A stretch of 64,000 nucleotides of DNA, from assembly GCF_004353915.1 (NCBI RefSeq), contig NZ_SMRP01000002.1, forward strand, positions 334,574 through 398,573, written 5' to 3'. The translations under genes were made by a program, and so were the position numbers. Source of the stretch: Paraburkholderia silviterrae (GTDB lineage Bacteria; Pseudomonadota; Gammaproteobacteria; Burkholderiales; Burkholderiaceae). Within the stretch, counting starts at the first letter, position 1; every line of letters starts with the position of its first letter. A model generated the notes under the pieces. It ran no database searches. It was not told the DNA's origin and saw only the letters and a list, made by a program, of their open reading frames with translations. Below are positions 27,142 to 33,791 of this stretch, in pieces.

Positions 27142-27236
27142 GCACTGAGCGGGGGAGTCTCGTCCTGTTTGCCGTTGGAGACCGTTACGGGCTATTTAGA
27201 GTCGCCGCGCCGACTTGAGACACCCCCGCTCAGTGC
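27142..27236 (-). promoter_or_regulatory. Large hairpin in the leader of the leftward transcript
   Basis: Arms 27142-27161 and 27217-27236 are reverse complements at 19 of 20 positions, separated by 55 nt. On the minus strand the hairpin begins about 15 nt after the predicted transcription start of pL and ends before the first small gene. Placement is like that of nut or put antitermination elements in lambdoid phages; an RNA role is inferred. Confidence 0.7.
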
Positions 27237-27257
27237 CTCGGTGAGTGCGTGAGACGG

Positions 27258-27286
27258 ATTACACCAAATGGTGTTCCGTATGTCAA
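27258..27286 (-). promoter_or_regulatory. Leftward early promoter (pL)
   Basis: On the minus strand TTGACA (27281-27286) and TGTAAT (27258-27263) are separated by exactly 17 bp, a near-perfect sigma-70 promoter. Operator copies overlap both elements, and transcription would start near 27251. Confidence 0.8.
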
Positions 27287-27299
27287 CACCATTTGGTGA
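27261..27299. promoter_or_regulatory. Left operator OL: two repressor/Cro sites
   Basis: ACACCA-AA-TGGTGT (27261-27274) and ACACCA-TT-TGGTGA (27286-27299) are two 14-bp near-palindromes with centres 25 bp apart. The same motif occurs three times between the CI-like and Cro-like genes (29993-30046). Confidence 0.85.
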
Positions 27300-27350
27300 A
27301 TACTCGAGGAAATTTTCTAACGGCGTGGCTGGGCGGATGGCGCGGCTGTG

Positions 27351-27375
27351 AAAAAGCCCGCTCAGGGCGGGCTTT
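27351..27375 (-). terminator. Leftward terminator upstream of pL
   Basis: A 9-bp perfect stem (27353-27361 with 27367-27375) has its U-run on the minus strand (A tract 27351-27355). It should stop leftward read-through from the repressor side before the pL region. Confidence 0.75.
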
Positions 27376-27588
27376 GGAGAGGGGGGCGGGCTTGATGCGC
27401 TTGCTCCACACAAGCAAGTCTTACTGCCCTACAAAGTCCGGGCTAAACCTTCATGGACGAATGCCGTTAACGCCTAGACATTGCCAGCCTTTCTATTGCA
27501 TTTCTTCTTGCTTTCGTAGTCAAATTTTTCCCCGACAATCCAGTTTTTCCTCCCACCCACAAACCAACCAATCGAAAGGAAAACCTCG

Positions 27589-27987
27589 ATGAAGAAGAAC
27601 AAAAACAGCTCGACGAAACTGGCCTTGGCGGTCGCTATAGCCACTGTCGCCGCGTCCTCCTCCACCGCTTTCGCTGTCTCCACCTGCGACACCATGCCGA
27701 CCAAGCAACAGCGGAGTGACTGCTGGTCGAACATCATGAGTAGCGAAATGGAACAAGCCGAGGAATACGAGATCGCGGTATTTGGAACGCGCAGGGTTCC
27801 CGAAGCCGTGAAACAACAGGTGAGAACCAAGCGTGAGAATATCGCGCTAGATGCCGATCGTCAGTGTCCGAAAGCTAGCGGTGGTTATCCGGATACCGCT
27901 TGCTACATCGACCACATCCAGAAGTTCAAGGACTTCACCTACCAGAAAACGTCGAAGTATGGCGTTCCCGACATGCGTTTGAATTGA
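27589..27987 (+). CDS. Exported protein of unknown function
   Basis: This 132-residue protein has a Sec signal peptide (residues 1-29, KLALAVAIATVAASSSTAFA) and a mature part with four Cys (CDTMPTKQQRSDCW... and CPKASGGYPDTACYIDH) that could form two disulfides. GAAAGGA precedes the ATG. It is followed 20 bp later by a second exported protein gene. The pair lies between the left operator and the repressor gene, a place for genes expressed in the lysogen. No family is recognised. Confidence 0.75.
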   Translation: MKKNKNSSTKLALAVAIATVAASSSTAFAVSTCDTMPTKQQRSDCWSNIMSSEMEQAEEYEIAVFGTRRVPEAVKQQVRTKRENIALDADRQCPKASGGYPDTACYIDHIQKFKDFTYQKTSKYGVPDMRLN

Positions 27988-28007
27988 ACCCTTCCAGGAG
28001 AGAAATC

Positions 28008-28349
28008 TTGCGTATATTCATTGTCGCCCTCGCTCTCGCAACCATCAGTCTTCAAGCCCACGCCTACGTCGACATTTGCGAAATGAAGCGCTCGCAGGCC
28101 GAAGCCCAGCAGTGCTACCAGTACGGCGCCAACGGTGGGATGCTCCGTATGAAAGAGAACTACAAGCGCATCGTCAATTCATCGAGCGTATCCGACAGCG
28201 AGAAGCGCGAGCTGCAGGATAATCAGAAGAAATGGGAAAAGGCGGTTAGCAGCAAGTGCGATGACAACGTCTGCTACTACCGGGCCATTGGCTCGCGTAA
28301 CGACGAGATCGAGCAATTCATGCGCAGCCACAGCCTCCAGCCGATGTAA
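28008..28349 (+). CDS. Exported protein, DUF1311/LprI-like
   Basis: Translation probably starts at TTG (28008) with AGGAG upstream, giving 113 residues with a signal peptide (MRIFIVALALATISLQAHA). The mature part (CEMKRSQAEAQQCYQYGANGGM...YKRIVNSSSVSDSEKRELQDNQKKWEKAVSSKCDDNVCYYRA) has the Cys spacing and helical pattern of DUF1311 proteins related to the lysozyme inhibitor LprI. The match is by eye. A periplasmic lysozyme-inhibitor-like protein in a prophage could affect host or phage lysis. Confidence 0.65.
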   Translation: MRIFIVALALATISLQAHAYVDICEMKRSQAEAQQCYQYGANGGMLRMKENYKRIVNSSSVSDSEKRELQDNQKKWEKAVSSKCDDNVCYYRAIGSRNDEIEQFMRSHSLQPM

Positions 28350-28366
28350 GCCCATACGGTATAAAT

Positions 28367-28394
28367 GAGGAGGGCGGGCGCAACGCCCCCCCTC
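28367..28394 (+). terminator. Terminator of the exported-protein pair
   Basis: GAGG-A-GGGCG (28367-28376) pairs with CGCCC and CCTC (28384-28394). The stem is followed by a T-rich stretch only after about 15 nt, so efficiency is uncertain. Confidence 0.5.
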
Positions 28395-28491
28395 TATGTC
28401 GCTTGCTTTTTGAGTTTTGTTGCAGCAAAGACTTTAAGTGCACCCTCTCGCCATCAACACGAATAGCAGCGAACGACTACAGCTGCGGCGA

Positions 28492-29148
28492 TCATTTTGC
28501 GGAAGCGGTTGCGGCTTGGGTCGTCTGGGCTATAGGCTGCTGCAATGCACCCGTGTTGATCACCTTGTCGACGAAGTTTTCCATCGCGCTGCGGATTGCC
28601 TTTGCGGCAGCGTCTGACAGCGCATCGGCTCCCATGCCGCAGCCCTGGCCGTCTTCGCTGCCGTGCCCCTGGCCGCGGAACGTCGTTGTGATGAGCTCAG
28701 CTCCCGTGGGTGAGGTGACGCGAGCGCGTATTGCCAGGTCAACGTTGGCATCTGCCGAGCCTGACCAGAAGCCTTGCGCGAAGCGCAGCCTCGGGTCGAA
28801 GTCCGCGACGTCGAATTTAAAGACTGGACCTTGAGCAGCAGTGGGCAGTGAGTCACTCGCCGAGACGGACGAATAGGCGCCTTCAAGCGTCTTTATAAGC
28901 GAGCTGCGGATAACATCGCCCGCATAGATTGGATAGCTGTGCGCTCCGCAGATCAAGCCCGGCTTGACGGTCCGACCCAGACTCGAGAGCTCGGGCGACA
29001 TGACGATGTATGCGCTGCCCTTCGTGGCCTTGGTCGACATGACCTCGGCGGCCCCGCTCTGCGCGGAAAGAGGAACGTTGTATGTGCAAGCGCTGAGCGA
29101 CGCGATGGCGGCTGTGGCCGCACATGTGGCGATAGTTCGAATCCCCAT
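28492..29148 (-). CDS. Lipoprotein of unknown function
   Basis: This 218-residue protein has a signal sequence ending in the lipobox LSAC (Cys21), so it should be lipid-anchored. The mature part has SAQSGAAEVMSTKATKGSAYIVMSPEL near the start and an Ala/Gln-rich tail. It resembles outer-membrane assembly-like lipoproteins in general character only. It lies on the minus strand between the exported pair and the repressor, so it may be expressed in the lysogen. Confidence 0.7.
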   Translation of the reverse strand: MGIRTIATCAATAAIASLSACTYNVPLSAQSGAAEVMSTKATKGSAYIVMSPELSSLGRTVKPGLICGAHSYPIYAGDVIRSSLIKTLEGAYSSVSASDSLPTAAQGPVFKFDVADFDPRLRFAQGFWSGSADANVDLAIRARVTSPTGAELITTTFRGQGHGSEDGQGCGMGADALSDAAAKAIRSAMENFVDKVINTGALQQPIAQTTQAATASAK

Positions 29149-29331
29149 GGAATTCCCCGTTTTATGTATGTGGTTGTGTCGCGGCTGTCCTTTGCAGTCC
29201 GGCAGCCATTGATGTTGGTATTATGCGTTTTGGATAATTACAATCTCTCCACAAACCTTTCTACTCTAGCAGTCGACCGAAAGCTCTGGTACTGTATATT
29301 TAGACAGATATTGGGGTGCGGGTAAAAGAAG

Positions 29332-29637
29332 ATGCAGCATCAAATCGGGGAGCTGGGCGGCCGCAGATGCAGGCCGGGGGATCTTGCGCAGGTGATTTAT
29401 TCGACCAATCCGCTCCTCGTGGGGCGGCTTGTTCTCGTCGAGCAATGGGGTGAGCAGGGCCGGTGGAATGTGACTCTGCTGGGAGAGCCGGGCTTCGGCC
29501 TGGAATTCGGCACTGGGCGCCCGCTCATCGGAAACAAAACGGCATTTCGCGATACGTCGCTTCGCCCACTCCGCGAAAGGAGTGGGCTCGATGCAGATTT
29601 AGTCCGCCTGGAAGCGCCCGCTGCCGGGCGGCAGTGA
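29332..29637 (+). CDS. Hypothetical phage protein
   Basis: This 101-residue protein (MQHQIGELGGRRCRPGDLAQVIYSTNPLLVGRLVLVEQW...LRPLRERSG) has a GAAG ribosome-binding site. The pattern PGDLAQVI...NPLLVGR...W.V.LLGEPGFG...FRDTSLRPLR looks like a conserved beta-rich domain seen in Burkholderia phage early regions; no function is known to me. Its end overlaps the end of the convergent repressor gene by 39 bp. Confidence 0.65.
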   Translation: MQHQIGELGGRRCRPGDLAQVIYSTNPLLVGRLVLVEQWGEQGRWNVTLLGEPGFGLEFGTGRPLIGNKTAFRDTSLRPLRERSGLDADLVRLEAPAAGRQ

Positions 29638-29973
29638 CGGCGATTGCGCGAGGAGGCCGCTAATGTATGCCTCCACCTTCATGCGCCCCAGATCATCCAG
29701 CTGATTCCATCCGCTCGGCGCACCGGCACTTTCTTCTCTCGGGCGCGGGGCGATCAGGTCGATAGCCTCACCCGTGCTATCGAGCCATTTGCGCTCCATC
29801 TCGAGCGCGACTTTTTCCCCAAACGATTTCGATTTGACCATATCGCTGATCTGGCGGTCGACCCTGCCTGTCCGCCGCGCAACGACTGCTTGCGTGTGTA
29901 TTTCCACTAAGCGCGCGAGGTTCCGCCTGCGCATCTCGGTGACCTGTTCGAAGTCCAGCAGATCGATTTTCAT
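29599..29973 (-). CDS. CI-like phage repressor
   Basis: This 124-residue protein is divergent from the Cro-like gene, with three operator copies between them, which is the position of the lysogeny repressor. Residues about 15-60 (RNLARLVEIHTQAVVARRTGRVDRQISDMVKSKSFGEKVALEMERKW) fit a Cro/CI-type helix-turn-helix. No RecA-cleavable peptidase domain follows; the C terminus (MKVEAYISGLLAQSP) is short and helical. Induction would therefore need another route, such as an antirepressor. Confidence 0.75.
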   Translation of the reverse strand: MKIDLLDFEQVTEMRRRNLARLVEIHTQAVVARRTGRVDRQISDMVKSKSFGEKVALEMERKWLDSTGEAIDLIAPRPREESAGAPSGWNQLDDLGRMKVEAYISGLLAQSPSLPPGSGRFQAD

Positions 29974-29992
29974 AGTTGGATTAGACCAGCGT

Positions 29993-30046
29993 AAACCAAA
30001 TGGTGAAATTCACTAGATGGTGTTGATTGATTTCACCAAACGGTGT
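29993..30046. promoter_or_regulatory. Right operator OR: three repressor/Cro sites
   Basis: The sites are AAACCA-AA-TGGTGA (29993-30006), TCACTA-GA-TGGTGT (30010-30023) and TCACCA-AA-CGGTGT (30033-30046), with centres 17 and 23 bp apart. They share the consensus of the two left operator sites at 27261-27299. Confidence 0.85.
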
Positions 30047-30051
30047 AATCT
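30023..30051 (+). promoter_or_regulatory. Rightward early promoter (pR)
   Basis: TTGATT (30023-30028) and TAATCT (30046-30051) are 17 bp apart. The third operator copy lies between them and touches the -10 element. Transcription would start at about 30058, the A of the Cro-like start codon. Confidence 0.65.
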
Positions 30052-30057
30052 GACGCC

Positions 30058-30357
30058 ATGGACAAGCTCAAGGCGTTTCTATCATCAATGTCGCCAGCGC
30101 ATCGCAAGGAGTTCGCGAAGCGGTGTGGGACAACGTACGCATTCTTGCGAAATGTCATGTACGGCCAGCGAATCGCTGGCGAAAAGCTCTGCGTACGTAT
30201 TGAGCGCGAATCGGGCCTCGTTGTCACGCGCCGCGATCTTCGCCCTGACGACTGGTACGAAATCTGGCCTGAGCTGGCCGATCAACAAAGCGTCGCGTCT
30301 TCCGACGACGTCCAGCCGCCGACTGGCGGTGCCCCAAATGGTGAAGCTACGAAGTGA
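30058..30357 (+). CDS. Cro/YdaS-like transcriptional regulator
   Basis: This 99-residue protein has a Cro-family helix-turn-helix (residues about 3-60: LKAFLSSMSPAHRKEFAKRCGTTYAFLRNVMYGQRIAGEKLCVRIERESG) followed by the typical RRDLRPDDWYEIWPEL. It should bind the shared operator motif and oppose the repressor. There is no Shine-Dalgarno sequence before the ATG, and the predicted transcription start coincides with it, so the mRNA may be leaderless. Confidence 0.85.
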   Translation: MDKLKAFLSSMSPAHRKEFAKRCGTTYAFLRNVMYGQRIAGEKLCVRIERESGLVVTRRDLRPDDWYEIWPELADQQSVASSDDVQPPTGGAPNGEATK

Positions 30358-30419
30358 TTTTCGGCCCCGGCGCGGCGCCGGAATGCGACCGCGCTTTGGT
30401 TTTGTAGTCCCGATTGAAC

Positions 30420-30488
30420 ATGAGGATCCTTTGTAGAAAGGGTTGTGTAAGGACTTCCAATTCTACAGACGAATATCGGGATCCTCAT
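30420..30488 (+). promoter_or_regulatory. Two-stem hairpin after the Cro-like gene
   Basis: A perfect 10-bp outer stem (30420-30429 with 30479-30488, each containing GGATCC) encloses a perfect 7-bp inner stem (30432-30438 with 30461-30467) with a 22-nt loop. It ends 22 bases before the next start codon. No U-run follows, so it is not a simple terminator. Confidence 0.65.
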
Positions 30489-30509
30489 CCCTCTACCCAC
30501 GGAGCATAA

Positions 30510-30818
30510 ATGCATCTTCCACACCACCAACAGATGCTTCGCGAGCACGCCACGCATGGCGGCATCAACGCAGTCGTGAAGATCATCCGCGAGGAAAACT
30601 CGGCGGCGCTGCACATCGAAGACGGTGAGCGCGAAACGCTGTCTCAGCGGGTGTTCTTGAATCAGCCCGCGCGCAACATTCCGATGAAGGGCTTCGTGAA
30701 CCACGTCGATTGGGCAAAGGTTGAGGCCGCAACGCGGCTCGCTCAGTTGCACAGCAGCGGCGCCAAGGCCGCGAGCAAGAGCAGCGAGGCAACCGATGCG
30801 CTTGCTGCGTTGGCTTGA
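30510..30818 (+). CDS. Hypothetical early phage protein
   Basis: This 102-residue soluble protein (MHLPHHQQMLREHATHGGINAVVKIIREENSAALHIEDGERETLS...) has GGAG upstream of its ATG. The C-terminal part is Ala/Ser-rich and helical. No domain is recognised. It is the second gene of the rightward early transcript. Confidence 0.65.
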   Translation: MHLPHHQQMLREHATHGGINAVVKIIREENSAALHIEDGERETLSQRVFLNQPARNIPMKGFVNHVDWAKVEAATRLAQLHSSGAKAASKSSEATDALAALA

Positions 30819-30830
30819 GACGGTAAGAGA

Positions 30831-30864
30831 GTTCGCCCGACTCCATTACGCGGAGCGGGCGAAC
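30831..30864 (+). promoter_or_regulatory. Hairpin between early genes
   Basis: A 9-bp stem (30831-30839 with 30856-30864) continues after one bulged A into a 4-bp stem. It lies 13 bases after the stop of the gene at 30510 and has no U-run. It could attenuate or protect the early transcript. Confidence 0.55.
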
Positions 30865-31017
30865 GAACGGCGAAGCGATTCCCCGCGCTTCGATCCGATG
30901 CAGTTGCGACAGTAACCGTCACCAACCCTTTCATTTTTGTTAGTTTCCCGTTTCTTGTTGTGTGATTGCACTTTAGTAGTCCTCACGGCAAGAAAACATG
31001 TTTGTTTGGAGGCTCGA

Positions 31018-31464
31018 TTGAACATCCTCGACACCGTCCACGCCGTGGCGCACGAATATCCCGGTGGCTGCGAATCGCTCGCGCCGCGGCTCGGCATGTC
31101 CGCGCAGGTGCTGCGCAACAAGGTCAATCCGAATACCGACACCCATCACGTGACGCTGATGAACGTCGTCGACATGACGGTGAAGACCGACGATGACCGA
31201 GTCCTTGAAGCTTGGGCTCGCGAGCGCGGCTATGCCCTGATCAAGCTCCCGACGCCCGAAAACTGCGCGGACGGCGAGGTGATCGAGCTGATGGCGAAAA
31301 CGTGGGAGACGAACGGCGAGATCGGCAAAGAGGTCAATCGCACGTTCGAAGACGGCCGCGTCGAGCGCCACGAAGTGATCCGTATTCGCGACTGCGCCTG
31401 GACCCACATCAAGGTGCTGCTCGGTCTCGTTGGCCGCATCGAAGGCATGGCGGAGGGCAAGTAA
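31018..31464 (+). CDS. CII-family phage regulatory protein (Phage_CP76 type)
   Basis: This 148-residue protein starts at TTG (31018) after TGGAGG. ILDTVHAVAHEYPGGCESLAPRLGMSAQVLRNKVNPNTDTHHVTL is the helix-turn-helix of CP76/CII-like activators, which favour lysogeny in lambdoid phages. The rest is helical and charged (GEIGKEVNRTFEDGRVERHEVIRI). Its stop overlaps the next start (TAATG). Confidence 0.8.
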   Translation: MNILDTVHAVAHEYPGGCESLAPRLGMSAQVLRNKVNPNTDTHHVTLMNVVDMTVKTDDDRVLEAWARERGYALIKLPTPENCADGEVIELMAKTWETNGEIGKEVNRTFEDGRVERHEVIRIRDCAWTHIKVLLGLVGRIEGMAEGK

Positions 31465-31736
31465 TGCGAACCACATGGACCCAGCGCGCGGCCTACGACG
31501 CGCTCGACGGCGGCGCGCGGCGCACGCAGAAGCAAATGATCCTCGACCTGTTCTACAGCCCGTTCCTGACGCTCACGCGGCAGGAGATCGCCGACCGCAC
31601 GAACATGCGCCTGTCGAGCGTCTGTGGTCGTGTGCGAGAGCTGCTCGACGACGCGAAGCTGGCAGTTCGTGGTGCGCAGAAGTGCGCGGCCACAGGCGTC
31701 AACAACGAAACGCTCGGCTTGCCGGCGGCGAACTGA
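31464..31736 (+). CDS. Small winged-helix protein
   Basis: This 90-residue protein contains KQMILDLFYSPFLTLTRQEIADRTNMRLSSVCGRVRELLDDAKLAVRG, a winged helix-turn-helix of the MarR-like type used in phage replication and regulation. GGAGGG lies before the ATG, which overlaps the preceding stop by one base. It probably works with the O-like gene that follows. Confidence 0.75.
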   Translation: MRTTWTQRAAYDALDGGARRTQKQMILDLFYSPFLTLTRQEIADRTNMRLSSVCGRVRELLDDAKLAVRGAQKCAATGVNNETLGLPAAN

Positions 31737-31743
31737 GGGCGCT

Positions 31744-32841
31744 ATGAGTGGATACGCGTACCAGTGGGCCAAGCGTCAGCGAGTCGGCGATTCGTCTGCA
31801 AAGACGCTGCTGAAGACCTACGCGAACTGGGCCAGTGAGGACTATTCGACGTGGGTCACGAACGAAGAGCTTGAGCTCGACACGGAACTGAATATCCAGA
31901 CGATCCGCCGCGCGCGCAACAAGCTGATCGAGCTTGGCTACCTGCTGGAGACGGACAAGCGCCTCGGCCGCACGCAAAGCATCGTCGTCTACCAGATGCT
32001 GGCGCCTGCGGCTGCGACGATCGTGCAGAGCGTCGACGCGCGCGGAGAAACGATCTCGCTGAGCCCGCCGACGCTCGAAGAGTTCATGGCGAAGAGGGGT
32101 GGAAAACGAAGCCCCTCGAAATCTCACCCCGCTAAGGGTGGTGAAAAACCAAGCCCCTCGAAATCCCAAGCGGCTCCAGATTCCACTTCAAGCCCCTCCA
32201 AATCCCACGTTGAAGGGGGTGAAATTTCACCTGAAGCCCCTCCAAATTTCGACACCAAGATAGCTTTAGTAGTGCAAGAGAAAGCAGGAGATCAGCAACC
32301 TGCGCGACGTGCGTCGCGAGTTGCGTTGAATTCCGAACTGCGATCGATGGAACTGCCCGACTGGTTGCCAGCAGAAGCATGGGCCGATTGGTGCGAGCAC
32401 CGCGAGGCGAAGGCGAAAGACGCACCGTGGACCCTGGCCGCAGCCAAGGTGTCGATCAAGCGGATCAAGAAGCTGCTCGACGCCGGCCAGTCGGTGGAGA
32501 CGACGATCGATGAGGCAGTGCTGCGCGGATGGACGGGCCTGTTCCCAGTGCGCGATGCGCAGCAGCAGGCCGCAACGTCGGGTGCGGCGGCACCGCCGGC
32601 GGACTGGTGGAAGTCGGAGAGCGGCTACCTCACTCGCGGCGCGCAGCTCGGCGTCGATCGAGCGAAGTTCCAGTTCTTTGAGCAATTCAAGGCGAAGGTC
32701 TGCAAGTTGGCGGGCCCGGGCGAATGGATGGAAGAGCTTCTACGCACGGTCAGCCGCGAGAGCGAAGAGCGCTACGAAGCCTTGTACGCCTACTTCAACG
32801 ACATTCCGCGCGAAAAGCCCGCGCTTGCGGAGGCCGCATGA
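31744..32841 (+). CDS. O-like replication initiation protein
   Basis: This 365-residue protein has an N-terminal winged helix (about 15-85: TWVTNEELELDTELNIQTIRRARNKLIELGYLLETD), a low-complexity linker (about 112-165) and a C-terminal helical domain (about 200-350). This architecture matches lambda O-type initiators, in which the N-terminal domain binds iterons located inside the O gene. The linker is encoded by repeated DNA (32109-32251) that is a candidate origin. No helicase or helicase loader was identified, so the phage may recruit host DnaB. Confidence 0.75.
   Translation: MSGYAYQWAKRQRVGDSSAKTLLKTYANWASEDYSTWVTNEELELDTELNIQTIRRARNKLIELGYLLETDKRLGRTQSIVVYQMLAPAAATIVQSVDARGETISLSPPTLEEFMAKRGGKRSPSKSHPAKGGEKPSPSKSQAAPDSTSSPSKSHVEGGEISPEAPPNFDTKIALVVQEKAGDQQPARRASRVALNSELRSMELPDWLPAEAWADWCEHREAKAKDAPWTLAAAKVSIKRIKKLLDAGQSVETTIDEAVLRGWTGLFPVRDAQQQAATSGAAAPPADWWKSESGYLTRGAQLGVDRAKFQFFEQFKAKVCKLAGPGEWMEELLRTVSRESEERYEALYAYFNDIPREKPALAEAA
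32109..32251. repeat. Four iterons inside the O-like gene (candidate replication origin)
   Basis: The 18-bp motif AAGCCCCTC(G/C)AAATYYCR occurs at 32109-32126, 32151-32168, 32190-32207 and 32234-32251, spaced 42, 39 and 44 bp. The first three are read as SPSKS, but the fourth is in another frame (EAPPNF), so the DNA rather than the peptide is conserved. A 14-bp perfect palindrome GGTGAAATTTCACC lies at 32218-32231. Confidence 0.8.
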
Positions 32842-33056
32842 GCGCCGAAAAGCACTGCTGCGCTAACTGCGCTTGCGCCGTGAAGCTGGATAACGCAATC
32901 GGCTCCGCGTGCCGCTTCGCACGGTCGTTCCCTCTGGGCCGCTGGCGCGAATGGCTCGACGAGCCGTTCACCGAGAACGAGTGCGATCGCTTCGATGCGC
33001 TCTCGGCGAACGAGATTGCGAGGCGCCAGCGAATTAGGGCCGATTTAAGCCGTTGA
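32838..33056 (+). CDS. Small Cys-rich phage protein
   Basis: This 72-residue protein begins MSAEKHCCANCACAVKLDNAIGSACRFARSFPLGRWREW. The four early Cys plus a later one suggest metal binding. Its ATG overlaps the stop of the O-like gene (ATGA). Function is unknown. Confidence 0.65.
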   Translation: MSAEKHCCANCACAVKLDNAIGSACRFARSFPLGRWREWLDEPFTENECDRFDALSANEIARRQRIRADLSR

Positions 33057-33139
33057 GGGCGCAAGGGTATGCGAGGTATTCCCGAGTCGCTTCGAGAGGG
33101 ATGGCAGTGCCTTCCCATAAACCGCAGGGGTATTTGGAA

Positions 33140-33790
33140 ATGAACAGGAGGTCGATAGATGACGCAACTCCGGAAGAGTGGGACGCGGCGGTGCGAGGTC
33201 AATCGATGACGAAGCGCACCACATGGCCAATGGTCGTGCCGGCGGGCACGAAGACAGTCGGCACCGCGCGCGTGCGCGACGACGCGCTGCCCGTTGGCTA
33301 CGCGCAGCGAAAGCTGGCCGAGAAGTTCGGCACGCAGCCCGCGCACGGCTTCGACGAGATCGCCGACGGCGCCGACAGCAGCACGGCGCGCACGCCGGCG
33401 TATCGCCGCGACGCCGTCCCGTCGCTCGGCATGGCCAAGCCGAGGAAGGCACCGAAGTATCGAAACTCGAAGTGCGAGCACAACGGCATCAAGTTCGACA
33501 GCGAGAAGGAGCGCTCGCGCTGGTTCCACCTGATCCAGTTGCAGGCCGCCGGCCGCATCCGCGATCTGCAGCTGCAGGTGCCGTTCGTCCTGACCGAGCG
33601 CAAGCGGCGCGATGACGGCACATGGGAGCGCGCATCGAAGTATGTGGCGGATTTCGTCTACATCGACGTCGCCACGGGCAAGCAGGTTGTCGAGGACGTG
33701 AAGTCGATCGCGACGCGCAAGAACCGGACATACGTGCAAAAGCGCAAGCAGATGCTCGCCGTGCACGACATCACCATCAAGGAGATCTGA
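33140..33790 (+). CDS. DUF1064 nuclease-like protein (PD-(D/E)XK fold)
   Basis: The C-terminal 100 residues match DUF1064: KYRNSKCEHNGIKFDSEKERSRWFHLIQLQAAGRIRDLQLQVPFVL then ASKYVADFVYIDVATGKQVVEDVKS. The D in ADFVYID and E-x-K in VEDVKS are the expected catalytic residues of a PD-(D/E)XK nuclease; such proteins are thought to replace Holliday-junction resolvases in phages. The start is uncertain: I use the ATG at 33140 (AGGGG upstream, 216 residues), but the frame is open to 33053. Confidence 0.8.
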   Translation: MNRRSIDDATPEEWDAAVRGQSMTKRTTWPMVVPAGTKTVGTARVRDDALPVGYAQRKLAEKFGTQPAHGFDEIADGADSSTARTPAYRRDAVPSLGMAKPRKAPKYRNSKCEHNGIKFDSEKERSRWFHLIQLQAAGRIRDLQLQVPFVLTERKRRDDGTWERASKYVADFVYIDVATGKQVVEDVKSIATRKNRTYVQKRKQMLAVHDITIKEI

Positions 33791-33791
33791 G

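Larger units (their letters stand above)
27117..27588. other. Non-coding region with left operator, pL and leader hairpin
   Basis: This 472-bp stretch has no supported gene. It holds the leader hairpin (27142-27236), the leftward promoter and its two operators (27258-27299), a leftward terminator (27351-27375) and AT-rich DNA (about 27480-27560) that should contain the promoter of the exported-protein gene at 27589. Confidence 0.8.

Noticed and set aside
32109..32251. CRISPR array or plain protein repeat in the O-like gene
   Set aside because: The repeats are only 18 bp, lie within a coding gene and have a frame change at the fourth copy; neither CRISPR repeats nor a peptide repeat explains this.
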